Assembly: GCA_028690255.1 (NCBI GenBank)
Contig: JAQVBP010000119.1
Location: 1 to 6,077 of the forward strand
Length of the DNA stretch: 6,077 nucleotides
Origin: Methanosarcinaceae archaeon
Lineage (GTDB): Archaea > Halobacteriota > Methanosarcinia > Methanosarcinales > Methanosarcinaceae
Direction: 5' to 3'
The notes below the pieces were generated by a model. It worked only from the letters and a program-made list of their open reading frames with translations, made no database searches and had not been told where the DNA came from. Positions 1 through 5,417 of this stretch are shown piece after piece. Each line of letters opens with the position of its first letter. Position 1 is the stretch's first letter. Both the position numbers and the translations under genes were made by a program.

Positions 1-196
1 AAATCAAAAAGTTTTTGGTACGGCGTAAATAATTTTCTCCATATAAGTGTTTTGTTGGTTCCTATTTTGGGATAATTATATAATTCTGTCAAAATAATGA
101 GAATCCCGGGAAATAAATTAAAGAAACCCCGATAATATTTAAAAAATAATTATATCTACATAAATTATATAAACCTGAAAGTATTATTGAATTAAG
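1..196. other. AT-rich upstream region of the first regulator gene
   Basis: No convincing gene is seen here. The stretch is strongly AT-rich and carries a perfect 12-base palindrome AATTATATAATT at 74-85, a GC palindrome TCCCGGGA at 104-111, and ATTATAT-like words near 75-82, 148-154 and 166-172. The last of these is the likely TATA box of the gene that starts at 197. A short open stretch from the left edge to a TAA at 73-75 could be the tail of a gene cut by the window, but 24 codons are too few to judge. Confidence 0.5.
165..173 (+). promoter_or_regulatory. TATA box for the winged-helix regulator
   Basis: TTATATAAA lies about 28 bases upstream of the ATG at 197. Archaeal TATA boxes are centred about 25-30 bases before the transcription start, so the transcript should begin at or within a few bases of the ATG. 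No GGAGG- or GGTG-like ribosome binding site precedes the start (the last bases are TTGAATTAAG). Both facts fit a leaderless mRNA. A second TATA-like word at 148-154 could give a leader of about 20 bases instead. Confidence 0.5.
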
Positions 197-580
197 ATGA
201 CTGACGATTCTCCTGTCGTTTTGACCGAAAAAGAGTATTCAATAGTTGATATGCTCCAGTCCCTTGGCCTTCCGAGAACGGAATCCACGTCTCTTGTCTG
301 TCTTAAGGATTGTAAGGAACTAAGGTCCCTTCATATCGAACTCGTCTCCGGACTCAGACAGCCGGAGGTGAGTGTGGCTATGCGTCCCCTTAAAGAAAGA
401 GGGTGGGTGCAGGAAAGATCCGAAAAGAAAAGTAAGGGAAAAGGAAGACCAGTAAAGTATTATCAGCTTATTGTACCGTTTCAGACTATTGTAGAGGTTC
501 TTGAAGATGAATATTTAAAAGAAAACAGGGAAAAATTGGCCGCAATCAGAAGACTCAGGGAACTTGGCACTGTATTATAA
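197..580 (+). CDS. Small winged-helix DNA-binding transcriptional regulator
   Basis: This 127-residue soluble protein reads as a single winged helix-turn-helix domain followed by a helical tail. Residues about 12-93 form the domain. The segment around 54-70, with RQPEVSVAMRPLKERGW, matches the recognition-helix region of ArsR/MarR/TrmB-like archaeal regulators, where the helix is followed by a lysine-rich wing (residues 73-88, KKSKGKGRPVKYY) that would touch the DNA backbone. Residues about 95-123 are charged and predicted helical (VEVLEDEYLKENREKLAAIRRL), a likely dimerisation helix. No ligand-binding domain or metal-binding cysteine cluster is seen, so the signal is unknown. The gene stands alone on the + strand and converges on the PPC gene. 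The AT palindromes upstream could be its own operator, but that is inference. Family-level assignment is solid; exact subfamily and targets are not. Confidence 0.85.
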   Translation: MTDDSPVVLTEKEYSIVDMLQSLGLPRTESTSLVCLKDCKELRSLHIELVSGLRQPEVSVAMRPLKERGWVQERSEKKSKGKGRPVKYYQLIVPFQTIVEVLEDEYLKENREKLAAIRRLRELGTVL

Positions 581-743
581 GCTTAAGTTTAAGGATTTTT
601 AATGTCTTTCCTGAAAAACGGATTATTTTCCGATAGGAACCCCCATTTACCTTTTAGAATGACGAGGATACACCATTTACGGTTGCTCTGGCGTTTTATT
701 CAGGGTGGTTTTTGAATAGATTATCTTATAGACCCGGATATCC

Positions 744-764
744 ACCGGCCGGCAGGCCGGTTTT
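744..764 (+). terminator. GC hairpin followed by Ts, candidate terminator
   Basis: ACCGGCC (744-750) pairs perfectly with GGCCGGT (755-761) around a GGCA loop, followed by TTTT (761-764). It looks like a bacterial-style intrinsic terminator and points the right way for the regulator ending at 580, though 164 bases downstream. Archaea mostly terminate at T runs alone, so the TTTTT at 596-600 could act first. Confidence 0.45.
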
Positions 765-827
765 CATGTTTTTCCGTGACTTTAAGAGCATTTTCTCGTA
801 TTTCCATGATTTTTGCATATTCCTTAA

Positions 828-1020
828 GTCTTTCAGCACCTTTTCTCCATTTTAAATGTCTTTCAGCACCTTTTCTCCATTTTAAATATCTTTAAGCACC
901 TTTTCTCCATTTTAAATGTCTTTCAGCACCTTTTCTCCATTTTAAATATCTTTAAGCACCTTTTCTCCATTTTAAATATCTTTAAGCACCTTTTCTCCAT
1001 TTTAAATATCTTTAAGCATC
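828..1020. repeat. 30-base tandem repeat, about 6.4 copies
   Basis: Units begin at 828, 858, 888, 918, 948, 978 and 1008 (the last partial). Each unit has a 13-base head and the 17-base tail TTTTCTCCATTTTAAAT. The tail is identical in all six full units. The head has two forms, GTCTTTCAGCACC (units 1, 2, 4) and ATCTTTAAGCACC (units 3, 5, 6), which differ at two places that always change together; the partial seventh is ATCTTTAAGCATC. Weaker units in the same 30-base register are visible at 761-790 and 791-820, so the array has a decayed left edge. It is not a CRISPR array, since there are no unique spacers. No start codon opens a proper frame through it. Near-identity suggests recent expansion by slippage or unequal exchange. 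Confidence 0.95.
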
Positions 1021-1096
1021 TTTTCATGCTTTTCCATACATTTTCATGTTTTATTTTCTAATTTTTGAACCGATACAGTAGTCAAACTCAAGGTTC

Positions 1097-1534
1097 TTAG
1101 TTAAACCTGATAGGTGCAAACCCTTGCTCCGGGTCCATGATTCTTCGGGCGGAAATGCCCTCGATTTCGAATATAAAAACTTCGGCAACCATGAACACTT
1201 CACTCTCTCCCCTGAGGCAGCCGAGTTTTACCGTCTCCCCCCGGCCTGTCCCTGTGTGCAGGTGGAATTTTGGCTTCCCGTCTTCCTGAAAAAGGTTCCC
1301 AATCCCCAGGACTTCGCGGGCCTCATCGAAGCCGAACCAGACGGGACAGGGGGGCCTTAAATCTTCCTTCGGGCCGACCACAAGTCCGCCTTTCTTAAGG
1401 GCTCCGAGCAGCACGAAAACGGCGGACTCTATCCTCTCAAGTTCCGCAAGTTTACCAAGTTCTCCGAGCAGGTCTTCCCCATGGTCGACCCTTACCGTAA
1501 AGACCCTTCCGATCTTTCCTTTGCTGTATTCCAT
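1097..1534 (-). CDS. PPC/DUF296-domain protein
   Basis: This 145-residue protein matches the single-domain prokaryotic PPC (plant and prokaryote conserved, DUF296) family, small trimeric proteins whose plant relatives carry AT-hooks. Seen in the sequence: an N-terminal GEDLLGELGKLAELERI helix (19-35), the AVFVLLGALKKG strand and turn (38-49), the family's central HLH histidines (91-93) followed by a GCLRGE segment (105-110) where relatives have GGHL, a conserved glutamate at 118 and a closing FAPIRF. No AT-hook is present, so DNA binding is not assured; the archaeal family's role is unproven, and metal binding by the histidines is only suggested by relatives. The ATG at 1534 is supported by GGAG (minus strand, 1544-1547) nine bases upstream. 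It is the last gene of the minus-strand series, with its own 124-base leader region separating it from the ABC gene. Confidence 0.85.
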   Translation of the reverse strand: MEYSKGKIGRVFTVRVDHGEDLLGELGKLAELERIESAVFVLLGALKKGGLVVGPKEDLRPPCPVWFGFDEAREVLGIGNLFQEDGKPKFHLHTGTGRGETVKLGCLRGESEVFMVAEVFIFEIEGISARRIMDPEQGFAPIRFN

Positions 1535-1573
1535 ATTTCAAGACTCCGTTCCTGTTTTTCATTTATTTTTGGC

Positions 1574-1598
1574 ATGAAAGTGCAATGTGTACTTTCAT
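1574..1598. terminator. Inverted repeat with T tract between ABC and PPC genes
   Basis: ATGAAAGT (1574-1581) and ACTTTCAT (1591-1598) form a perfect 8-base stem around a 9-base loop. Reading the + strand, a T run follows directly (1598-1604). In the minus direction, in which both flanking genes are transcribed, no strong T run follows, so it could as well be an operator or an RNA hairpin in the PPC leader. Its right arm overlaps the dispersed element at 1589-1640. Confidence 0.4.
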
Positions 1599-1640
1599 TT
1601 TTTTGTGTCTGTTATTTAAAAGAATAACATGTACGTTTTT
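1589..1640. repeat. Dispersed element, copy 1 (downstream of the ABC gene)
   Basis: This stretch matches 5536-5586 in the same orientation. The first 26 bases (GTACTTTCATTT onward to CTGTTA) differ at only two positions. A less similar middle of about 13 bases with one length difference follows, and then CATGT-N-CGTTTTT is shared. In copy 1 the middle forms a small stem, TGTTATT with AATAACA (1610-1616 and 1623-1629), not kept in copy 2. Both copies sit within about 75 bases past the stop codon of a minus-strand gene. Confidence 0.75.
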
Positions 1641-1658
1641 TTAATCGATTCGAATCAT

Positions 1659-2342
1659 TCACTGGCTGACGATTTCCCCGTCCACGAGCCTGATAACCCT
1701 GTCGGCTCTGGCGGCCAGTTCCTCGTTATGAGTAACCACTATAAATGTCTGCTTTAGCTGCCGATTCAGCCTGCGGAGCAATTCGTAGATCATGTTCCCG
1801 GTTTTCGTGTCCAGGTTTCCCGTGGGCTCATCCCCGAGCACTATTGCAGGTGAGCAGCTGAGGGCTCTTGCAACAGCCACCCGCTGGTTCTGCCCTCCCG
1901 AAAGTTCCCCGGGCCTGTGGTCCATCCGGTCCCCGAGCCCGACCTGTTCCAGGAGTTTTTCAGCAACTTTCCGAGCCTCCTTTTTGTTCTTGCCCGCAAT
2001 AAGGAGGGGCATCATCACATTTTCCAGGGCCGTGAAGTCCGGCAGAAGATGGTGGTACTGGAAAATAAAGCCCAGCATCCGGTTCCGGAGCTCCGACCTG
2101 GCTTTATCCGAGAGTTCCGTCACGTCCTGCCCGTCAATTAAAAGGGTTCCCTCACTCGGGGTGTCCAGAAGGCCTATGAGGTGCATGAGGGTGCTTTTTC
2201 CCGAACCTGAAGGGCCGACTATTGCCACGAATTCCCCTTTTTTAATTTTCAGACAGGCCCTATCAAGGGCCCTGAAATCCACACCGTTTCTGTAAATCCG
2301 GGTCAGGTTTCTCAGTTCGATTATGGGGGTCTCTTCGCTCAT
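1659..2342 (-). CDS. ABC transporter ATP-binding protein, LolD/MacB type
   Basis: This is a complete 227-residue ATPase subunit, the usual length for the family. Visible motifs are Walker A GPSGSGKST (43-51), Q-loop glutamine 95 inside FQYHHLLPDFTALENVM, signature LSGGQNQR (147-154), Walker B ending in GDEPTGNLD with D171 and E172, and H-loop histidine 205. The HHLLPDFTALENV stretch is typical of LolD and related subunits that power MacB/FtsX-type permeases, which move lipoproteins, peptides or drugs from the outer leaflet rather than across the membrane. Archaea have no Lol outer-membrane pathway, so the substrate is unknown. No permease gene is beside it: the neighbours are an EamA transporter and a PPC protein. 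It must pair with a permease encoded elsewhere or act alone. All catalytic residues are present. The ATG is preceded by TATA-like TATAAAC at about -37 and no good ribosome binding site. Confidence 0.93.
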   Translation of the reverse strand: MSEETPIIELRNLTRIYRNGVDFRALDRACLKIKKGEFVAIVGPSGSGKSTLMHLIGLLDTPSEGTLLIDGQDVTELSDKARSELRNRMLGFIFQYHHLLPDFTALENVMMPLLIAGKNKKEARKVAEKLLEQVGLGDRMDHRPGELSGGQNQRVAVARALSCSPAIVLGDEPTGNLDTKTGNMIYELLRRLNRQLKQTFIVVTHNEELAARADRVIRLVDGEIVSQ

Positions 2343-2373
2343 ATTTGGGTTCCGGGATTTCTTTTCTACTTCT

Positions 2374-2383
2374 GTTTATACTT
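2374..2383 (-). promoter_or_regulatory. TATA-like promoter element of the ABC gene
   Basis: On the minus strand AAGTATAAAC lies about 32-41 bases before the ATG at 2342. That predicts a transcript start near 2352 and a leader of only about 10 bases. No Shine-Dalgarno match fits in that leader (the last bases are GGAACCCAAAT). Confidence 0.4.
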
Positions 2384-2428
2384 GCTTATTATTAGAGCTC
2401 TTCTTTTTAAAATGTTTGATAATCACGT

Positions 2429-2467
2429 CCGGACCCCCGGGTCGGAAAGGAAACAGATACCTGTTTC
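2429..2467 (-). terminator. Two hairpins after the EamA gene, candidate terminator
   Basis: The inverted repeat GAAACAGATACCTGTTTC (2450-2467) is a perfect 7-base stem with a 4-base loop, 50 bases past the transporter's stop. Directly beyond it lies a GC-rich imperfect stem (CCGGACCC with GGGTCGG, 2429-2445). Read on the minus strand, only a weak ATTTTA follows. The pair lies between one gene's end and the next gene's TATA element, which suits transcript ending or 3' stabilisation; there is no experimental support. Confidence 0.4.
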
Positions 2468-2516
2468 AATCACTAAATATAAAAATCAGCGGATTTTAGA
2501 CAGGAATTCCTTCCCT

Positions 2517-3428
2517 TCACTCTTTTTCCGAAAAACTTCTCCCTCGGAAGGGGCTCTCAAGGCTTACAAGAACCGCAGCTGCGAGAATGAAGACGCATCC
2601 CAGAACTGTTCCCGTATAGAGAGGGCTTTTCAGAACCGTGTGATCGAAAAAGATTCCGAAGACGGGTTCCAGAAGAGCGAGGATACTTCCGGTCCGGGCC
2701 CGAAGGCCGGAAAAGCCTTTCAGGTGGAGCAGGATTGCAAAGGTTGCGGTAAGCGCGAGGAGTAAAAGGATGCCGAGGTTTTCAAAGAGTACGGACAGAG
2801 GTGTAATAAAGGCAAAGGGCAGCGTGAGGATAAGCCCCAGGCCCGTGACCCAGAAGGTCTTTGCAAACCCCGTATAATCGTCCTTGAGGTAGCGGACCGT
2901 CAGAATAACCCCGCTGAAGGAGAGTCCCGAGAGCAGGCCGGCTGCAAGGCCCGGGATAGATACGGGGTTCGTCCCGGGGGCCAGTCCCAGGTCTCCAATC
3001 AGTTTTTCCGGCCTGGCTACCAGCAGCACCCCGGCGAGGACCAGAAAAAGGGGCAGGGGGTTTTTGCCGCTTTTTTCCCCGAGGACGAGAGGGGCAAGAA
3101 AATTCACGTAGACCGGGGCCGTGTAGAGAAGCAGGACCGCAACGGACATGCCGCTTAACTGGATGGACGTAAAATAGGCAAGGCCTGTCAGGGTGTTCAG
3201 GACCGCGAGCAGGATCAGGTACTTCCTGTTTTTACCCGGCCTGAGCTGCCCAGGGCCCCCGCTTAAGGAGAGGTAGAGCAAAAGGACAAAGAACCCGAAG
3301 AGAAGCCTGTAGAAAAGGATGGACCCAGCTGACATTTCCCGGATACGGTCCAGAAATATCCCGAGTGTCCCGTAGATCATGCAACCTATTATGACTTCGG
3401 AATGGGGTTTGAAAGGGCCGGCCTTCAT
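2517..3428 (-). CDS. EamA/DMT-family membrane transporter
   Basis: This 303-residue integral membrane protein has ten hydrophobic segments in two repeats of five, the standard plan of the drug/metabolite transporter (EamA, RhaT-like) family. Approximate helices are 11-27, 35-56, 69-88, 95-117, 124-139, 156-178, 190-210, 216-236, 246-262 and 270-290. The first repeat ends in the family hallmark LLLYTAPVYVNFLAPLVLGE (about 99-118). The second has LALLEPVFGIFF (250-261) but lacks the usual LGE after it, having DHTVLKS instead. Family members export amino acids, nucleotide-sugars, drugs or metabolites; the substrate cannot be read here. A short charged tail (RGRSFSEKE) should be cytoplasmic. The ATG at 3428 lies 45 bases after the nrdJ stop, behind its own TATA box, so the two need not be co-transcribed. 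Confidence 0.93.
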   Translation of the reverse strand: MKAGPFKPHSEVIIGCMIYGTLGIFLDRIREMSAGSILFYRLLFGFFVLLLYLSLSGGPGQLRPGKNRKYLILLAVLNTLTGLAYFTSIQLSGMSVAVLLLYTAPVYVNFLAPLVLGEKSGKNPLPLFLVLAGVLLVARPEKLIGDLGLAPGTNPVSIPGLAAGLLSGLSFSGVILTVRYLKDDYTGFAKTFWVTGLGLILTLPFAFITPLSVLFENLGILLLLALTATFAILLHLKGFSGLRARTGSILALLEPVFGIFFDHTVLKSPLYTGTVLGCVFILAAAVLVSLESPFRGRSFSEKE

Positions 3429-3452
3429 AAAACCGGAATAAGGGCTTTTGGA

Positions 3453-3462
3453 TTATATATTA
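3453..3462 (-). promoter_or_regulatory. TATA box of the EamA gene
   Basis: On the minus strand TAATATATAA is centred about 29 bases upstream of the ATG at 3428, inside the 45-base gap after nrdJ. The expected transcript start falls at or next to the ATG, and no ribosome binding site is present (CTTATTCCGGTTTT precedes the start), so a leaderless mRNA is likely. Confidence 0.6.
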
Positions 3463-3473
3463 ATTTGGAAGAT

Positions 3474-5264
3474 TCAGAGATTTTTTCCCTTCAGGTTCAA
3501 AACAACCTTCTGTCTTGTTCCTGTCCTGTAAATAGTAAGCCCCTTAAGGCCCCGGTTCCAGGCGTAAAGAAGAGCCTGTCCGATGTCTTCTTTTGTGGCC
3601 TCGTTGGGCATGTTGATGGTCTTTGAAATCCCGGCGTGACAGTGGCGCTGGAAGGCCGCCTGCATGTCTATATGAGCTTTCCAGCCGAGGTCAAGAGCGG
3701 ACCTGAAGAGCTCTTTTTCTTCCTCGTTTACGAAGCCCGAAATTTTCAGGTCCTGCAGGGTCCCGTTCTCGTATACATGTTTTACAAGCCCGGAATAATC
3801 TTCAGAAGACAGCTTCTTTCTGAAATGGGCCTCGAAGAGGGGGTGGATTATAAGGAACTCTTTTCCGAAGGTTTTGCTTCGTCTGTAGACCCAGTTGAAG
3901 ACAGGTTCGATTCCCGAAGAGCAGCCGGCAAGGAGGCTTATCGTACCCGTGGGGGCGATTGCCGTCAGGGTGGCGTTTCGCATGGGGAATTTCCAGACAG
4001 AGCGCTCATATTCCGGGAAGGGCCCTTTTTCAGCCGCAAGCGCTCTTGACTCCAGAATAGCAGCCTCGTTTATGTTTTTCATAAGTTCTTCCGCAAGTTC
4101 CAGGGCCTTTTCGGAGGCGTAGGGGATTTTCAGTTTGAGGAGCAGGTCATGAAAACCCATCACCCCGAGCCCTACTTTTCTGGTTCGGAGGGTGGCTTTT
4201 TTGATTTTGGGAGTCGGGTAGTGGTTTTTGTCGATTTCGTTGTCAAGGAAACGGATTCCGGCCCTTGCAGCGTCTCTGAGGACTTCCAGGTCCACCTCTA
4301 CGTTTTCTTTTTCTTTTTCGTTTCCTTCCCTTTTCCCTCTCTCCTTTCTGTTTTCCTTTCCGTTCCCTCCCTCCTTTCCGTTTCTTTCCTCCTTTCCGTT
4401 TCCGTTTCCCTCTCCTTCTACCCCCTTCTTCACAAAAGCGGAGAGATTGAGGCTTGCCAGGTTGCAGGACTCGTTGTCCAGAAGGGGCTCTTCCCCGCAG
4501 GGGTTTGTGGCCATGATTTCCCCGAGGAGAGGGGTTGAGTTATCCCTGTTGATACGGTCGCGGAAAAGGATGCCAGGTTCCCCGTTTTTCCAGATACCTT
4601 CCACTATTTCGGAAAAAAGTTCCCCCACCTTCGCCCCTGTCCTCCGGTTCCGGATCTCCCCTGTCCGGCCGGCCTCGACAGCTTCCATAAAACTGTCCGG
4701 GACCAGGACCGAGAAGTTGAAGTTGGAAAATTCCCCTTCCACACTTTTGGCCCTGATAAAGGGAATGATGTCGTCATGGTCGATTTCCAGAATCCCCATG
4801 TTCGCCCCCCTTCTCTTTCCAAGTTGTTTTATGACGTCCGTTGCGACGTTGAAAAGCCTGATGAAGGCTACGGGCCCGCTTGCAACTCCGTCCGTGGCCC
4901 GGACAGATGAGCCCCTGGGCCTGATTTTTGAAAAATTGAAGCCGGTTCCCCCTCCGGTCTTCTGGATGAGGGCAGCAACCTTTAAGGCCTCGAAGATCTC
5001 CTCGACACTGTCCCCCACAGGCACGACAAAGCAGGCCGAAAGCTGCCCGAGGTCGGTGCCCGCGTTCATGATTGTGGGAGTACTCGGGACAAAGGCTTTC
5101 CGGACCATCAGTTCTTTGAATTTTTTGTACTCTGCTTCGTTTTCGGCAATGGCCCGGGCCACCCGTTCACAGAGGTCTTCCCAGGACTTCTCATCCTTCC
5201 TGAAATACCTGGCTTTAAGAAGCTCAAGAGTCAGAGCATCCCTTCCTTTCGCATTTCCTGGCAT
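3474..5264 (-). CDS. nrdJ: Class II (adenosylcobalamin-dependent) ribonucleotide reductase, short form
   Basis: The enzyme reduces ribonucleotides to deoxyribonucleotides using a B12-derived radical, so it works with or without oxygen. Numbering from the ATG (596 residues), the ten-stranded barrel core is intact: first redox cysteine C78 (LSACFV), substrate loop QKTGGGTGFNFS (101-112), active-site N254-P-C256-G-E258 with thiyl-radical C256, second redox cysteine C267 (NESCNL), phosphate loop APTGTISLLAGCSSGIEP (437-454) and SKTINMPNEAT (from 547). N254/C256/E258/C267 have the same spacing I recall for the Thermotoga maritima enzyme. There is no N-terminal ATP-cone. The protein stops about 17 residues after GLTIYR, without the C-terminal CxxC tail or TSCPD-type domain of longer NrdJ. 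Residues 280-321 are a low-complexity insert. A GTG at 5282 would add six residues; I prefer the ATG at 5264, preceded by GGTGG. No B-subunit gene is needed or seen. Confidence 0.93.
   Translation of the reverse strand: MPGNAKGRDALTLELLKARYFRKDEKSWEDLCERVARAIAENEAEYKKFKELMVRKAFVPSTPTIMNAGTDLGQLSACFVVPVGDSVEEIFEALKVAALIQKTGGGTGFNFSKIRPRGSSVRATDGVASGPVAFIRLFNVATDVIKQLGKRRGANMGILEIDHDDIIPFIRAKSVEGEFSNFNFSVLVPDSFMEAVEAGRTGEIRNRRTGAKVGELFSEIVEGIWKNGEPGILFRDRINRDNSTPLLGEIMATNPCGEEPLLDNESCNLASLNLSAFVKKGVEGEGNGNGKEERNGKEGGNGKENRKERGKREGNEKEKENVEVDLEVLRDAARAGIRFLDNEIDKNHYPTPKIKKATLRTRKVGLGVMGFHDLLLKLKIPYASEKALELAEELMKNINEAAILESRALAAEKGPFPEYERSVWKFPMRNATLTAIAPTGTISLLAGCSSGIEPVFNWVYRRSKTFGKEFLIIHPLFEAHFRKKLSSEDYSGLVKHVYENGTLQDLKISGFVNEEEKELFRSALDLGWKAHIDMQAAFQRHCHAGISKTINMPNEATKEDIGQALLYAWNRGLKGLTIYRTGTRQKVVLNLKGKNL
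4302..4427. repeat. Decayed hexanucleotide repeat inside nrdJ
   Basis: These 126 bases (21 hexamers, 42 codons) are almost pure pyrimidine on the + strand, that is, pure purine on the coding strand. The guanines in the tract, at 4302, 4320, 4350, 4362, 4380, 4398 and 4404, all fall on positions divisible by six, and TTTCCG recurs intact several times. This is the mark of an expanded and then mutated hexamer. It encodes 39 consecutive residues made only of E, G, N, K and R (283-321 from the ATG), with repeated NGKE. The reading frame is kept. Confidence 0.9.
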
Positions 5265-5276
5265 TTGAAGGCTCTT

Positions 5277-5303
5277 TACCACCTTATTTTTCAGGGGGTG
5301 GCA
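5277..5303 (-). promoter_or_regulatory. Possible hairpin over the nrdJ ribosome binding site
   Basis: On the minus strand CCACC (5301-5297) can pair with GGTGG (5283-5279) across a 13-base loop, extended by a G-T and a T-A pair to seven pairs. GGTGG is the only Shine-Dalgarno-like word before the ATG at 5264, though its spacing of 14 bases is long. The alternative GTG start at 5282 lies inside this stem, which is a reason to prefer the ATG. Confidence 0.3.
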
Positions 5304-5336
5304 GGTTACGGTTTTTATGAAAAAGTGATCAAGAAT

Positions 5337-5350
5337 CCTTTTTATATTCT
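5337..5350 (-). promoter_or_regulatory. TATA box of nrdJ
   Basis: On the minus strand AGAATATAAAAAGG gives a good archaeal TATA element. It predicts a start near 5316 and a leader of about 50 bases to the ATG at 5264. A second AT word, TTTATAAT (5367-5374 on the minus strand), sits inside the upstream inverted repeat and could be an alternative. Confidence 0.5.
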
Positions 5351-5357
5351 CCCGAAT

Positions 5358-5396
5358 ATCTTATCATTATAAACGAAAATCAGATTCTGATAAGAT
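5358..5396. promoter_or_regulatory. Inverted repeat upstream of the nrdJ TATA box, candidate operator
   Basis: ATCTTATCA (5358-5366) and TGATAAGAT (5388-5396) are perfect 9-base inverted arms, 30 bases centre to centre, about three helical turns. Overlapping the right arm is a second small symmetry, ATCAG-ATT-CTGAT (5379-5391). The site ends 8 bases upstream of the nrdJ TATA box, a normal place for an archaeal regulator to bind. Confidence 0.5.
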
Positions 5397-5417
5397 TTCA
5401 GCAGGATATTTAGCATG

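Larger units (their letters stand above)
581..1096. other. 516-base gene-free space between convergent genes
   Basis: Two genes converge on this space and no credible reading frame lies in it. In order it holds a T5 run just after the regulator's stop (596-600), a GC hairpin with a T tract (744-764), decayed repeat units (about 761-827), the 30-base tandem array (828-1020) and a T-rich tail with further TTTTCATG words (1021-1055). Its + strand is strongly pyrimidine-rich, unlike the coding flanks. Confidence 0.7.

Noticed and set aside
1..75. Possible 3' end of a gene entering from the left edge (ends with ILG and TAA at 73-75)
   Set aside because: Only 24 codons, AT-rich and with no recognisable motif; it cannot be told from chance.
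828..1020. CRISPR array
   Set aside because: The units are directly adjacent with no variable spacers, and no cas genes are present.
923..1027. A minus-strand 34-codon frame through the repeats (repeating MEKRCLKIFK)
   Set aside because: It has an ATG, but no clear ribosome site, and it ends where a unit of the other type brings a stop. Best seen as a by-product of the repeat.
828..1061. An open + strand frame through the 30-base repeats, giving a 10-residue peptide repeat (IFKHLFSILN)
   Set aside because: There is a stop directly before 828 and no ATG, GTG or TTG start inside the clean array. Openness simply follows from a repeat length divisible by three. The two unit types change V/I and Q/K, but that alone does not show coding.
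2382..2765. A + strand frame overlapping the ABC promoter and the end of the EamA gene
   Set aside because: Most of it is antisense to transmembrane coding sequence, with no ribosome site and no recognisable domain.
3429..3473. A frameshifted C-terminal tail for nrdJ downstream of its stop
   Set aside because: The 45 bases hold a TATA box and no cysteine codon pattern in any frame that continues from nrdJ.
4228..5268. A long + strand frame of 346 codons opposite nrdJ, rich in S, F and P
   Set aside because: It is the antisense shadow of the well-conserved nrdJ frame. Its serine/phenylalanine-rich low-complexity stretch comes from the pyrimidine tract.
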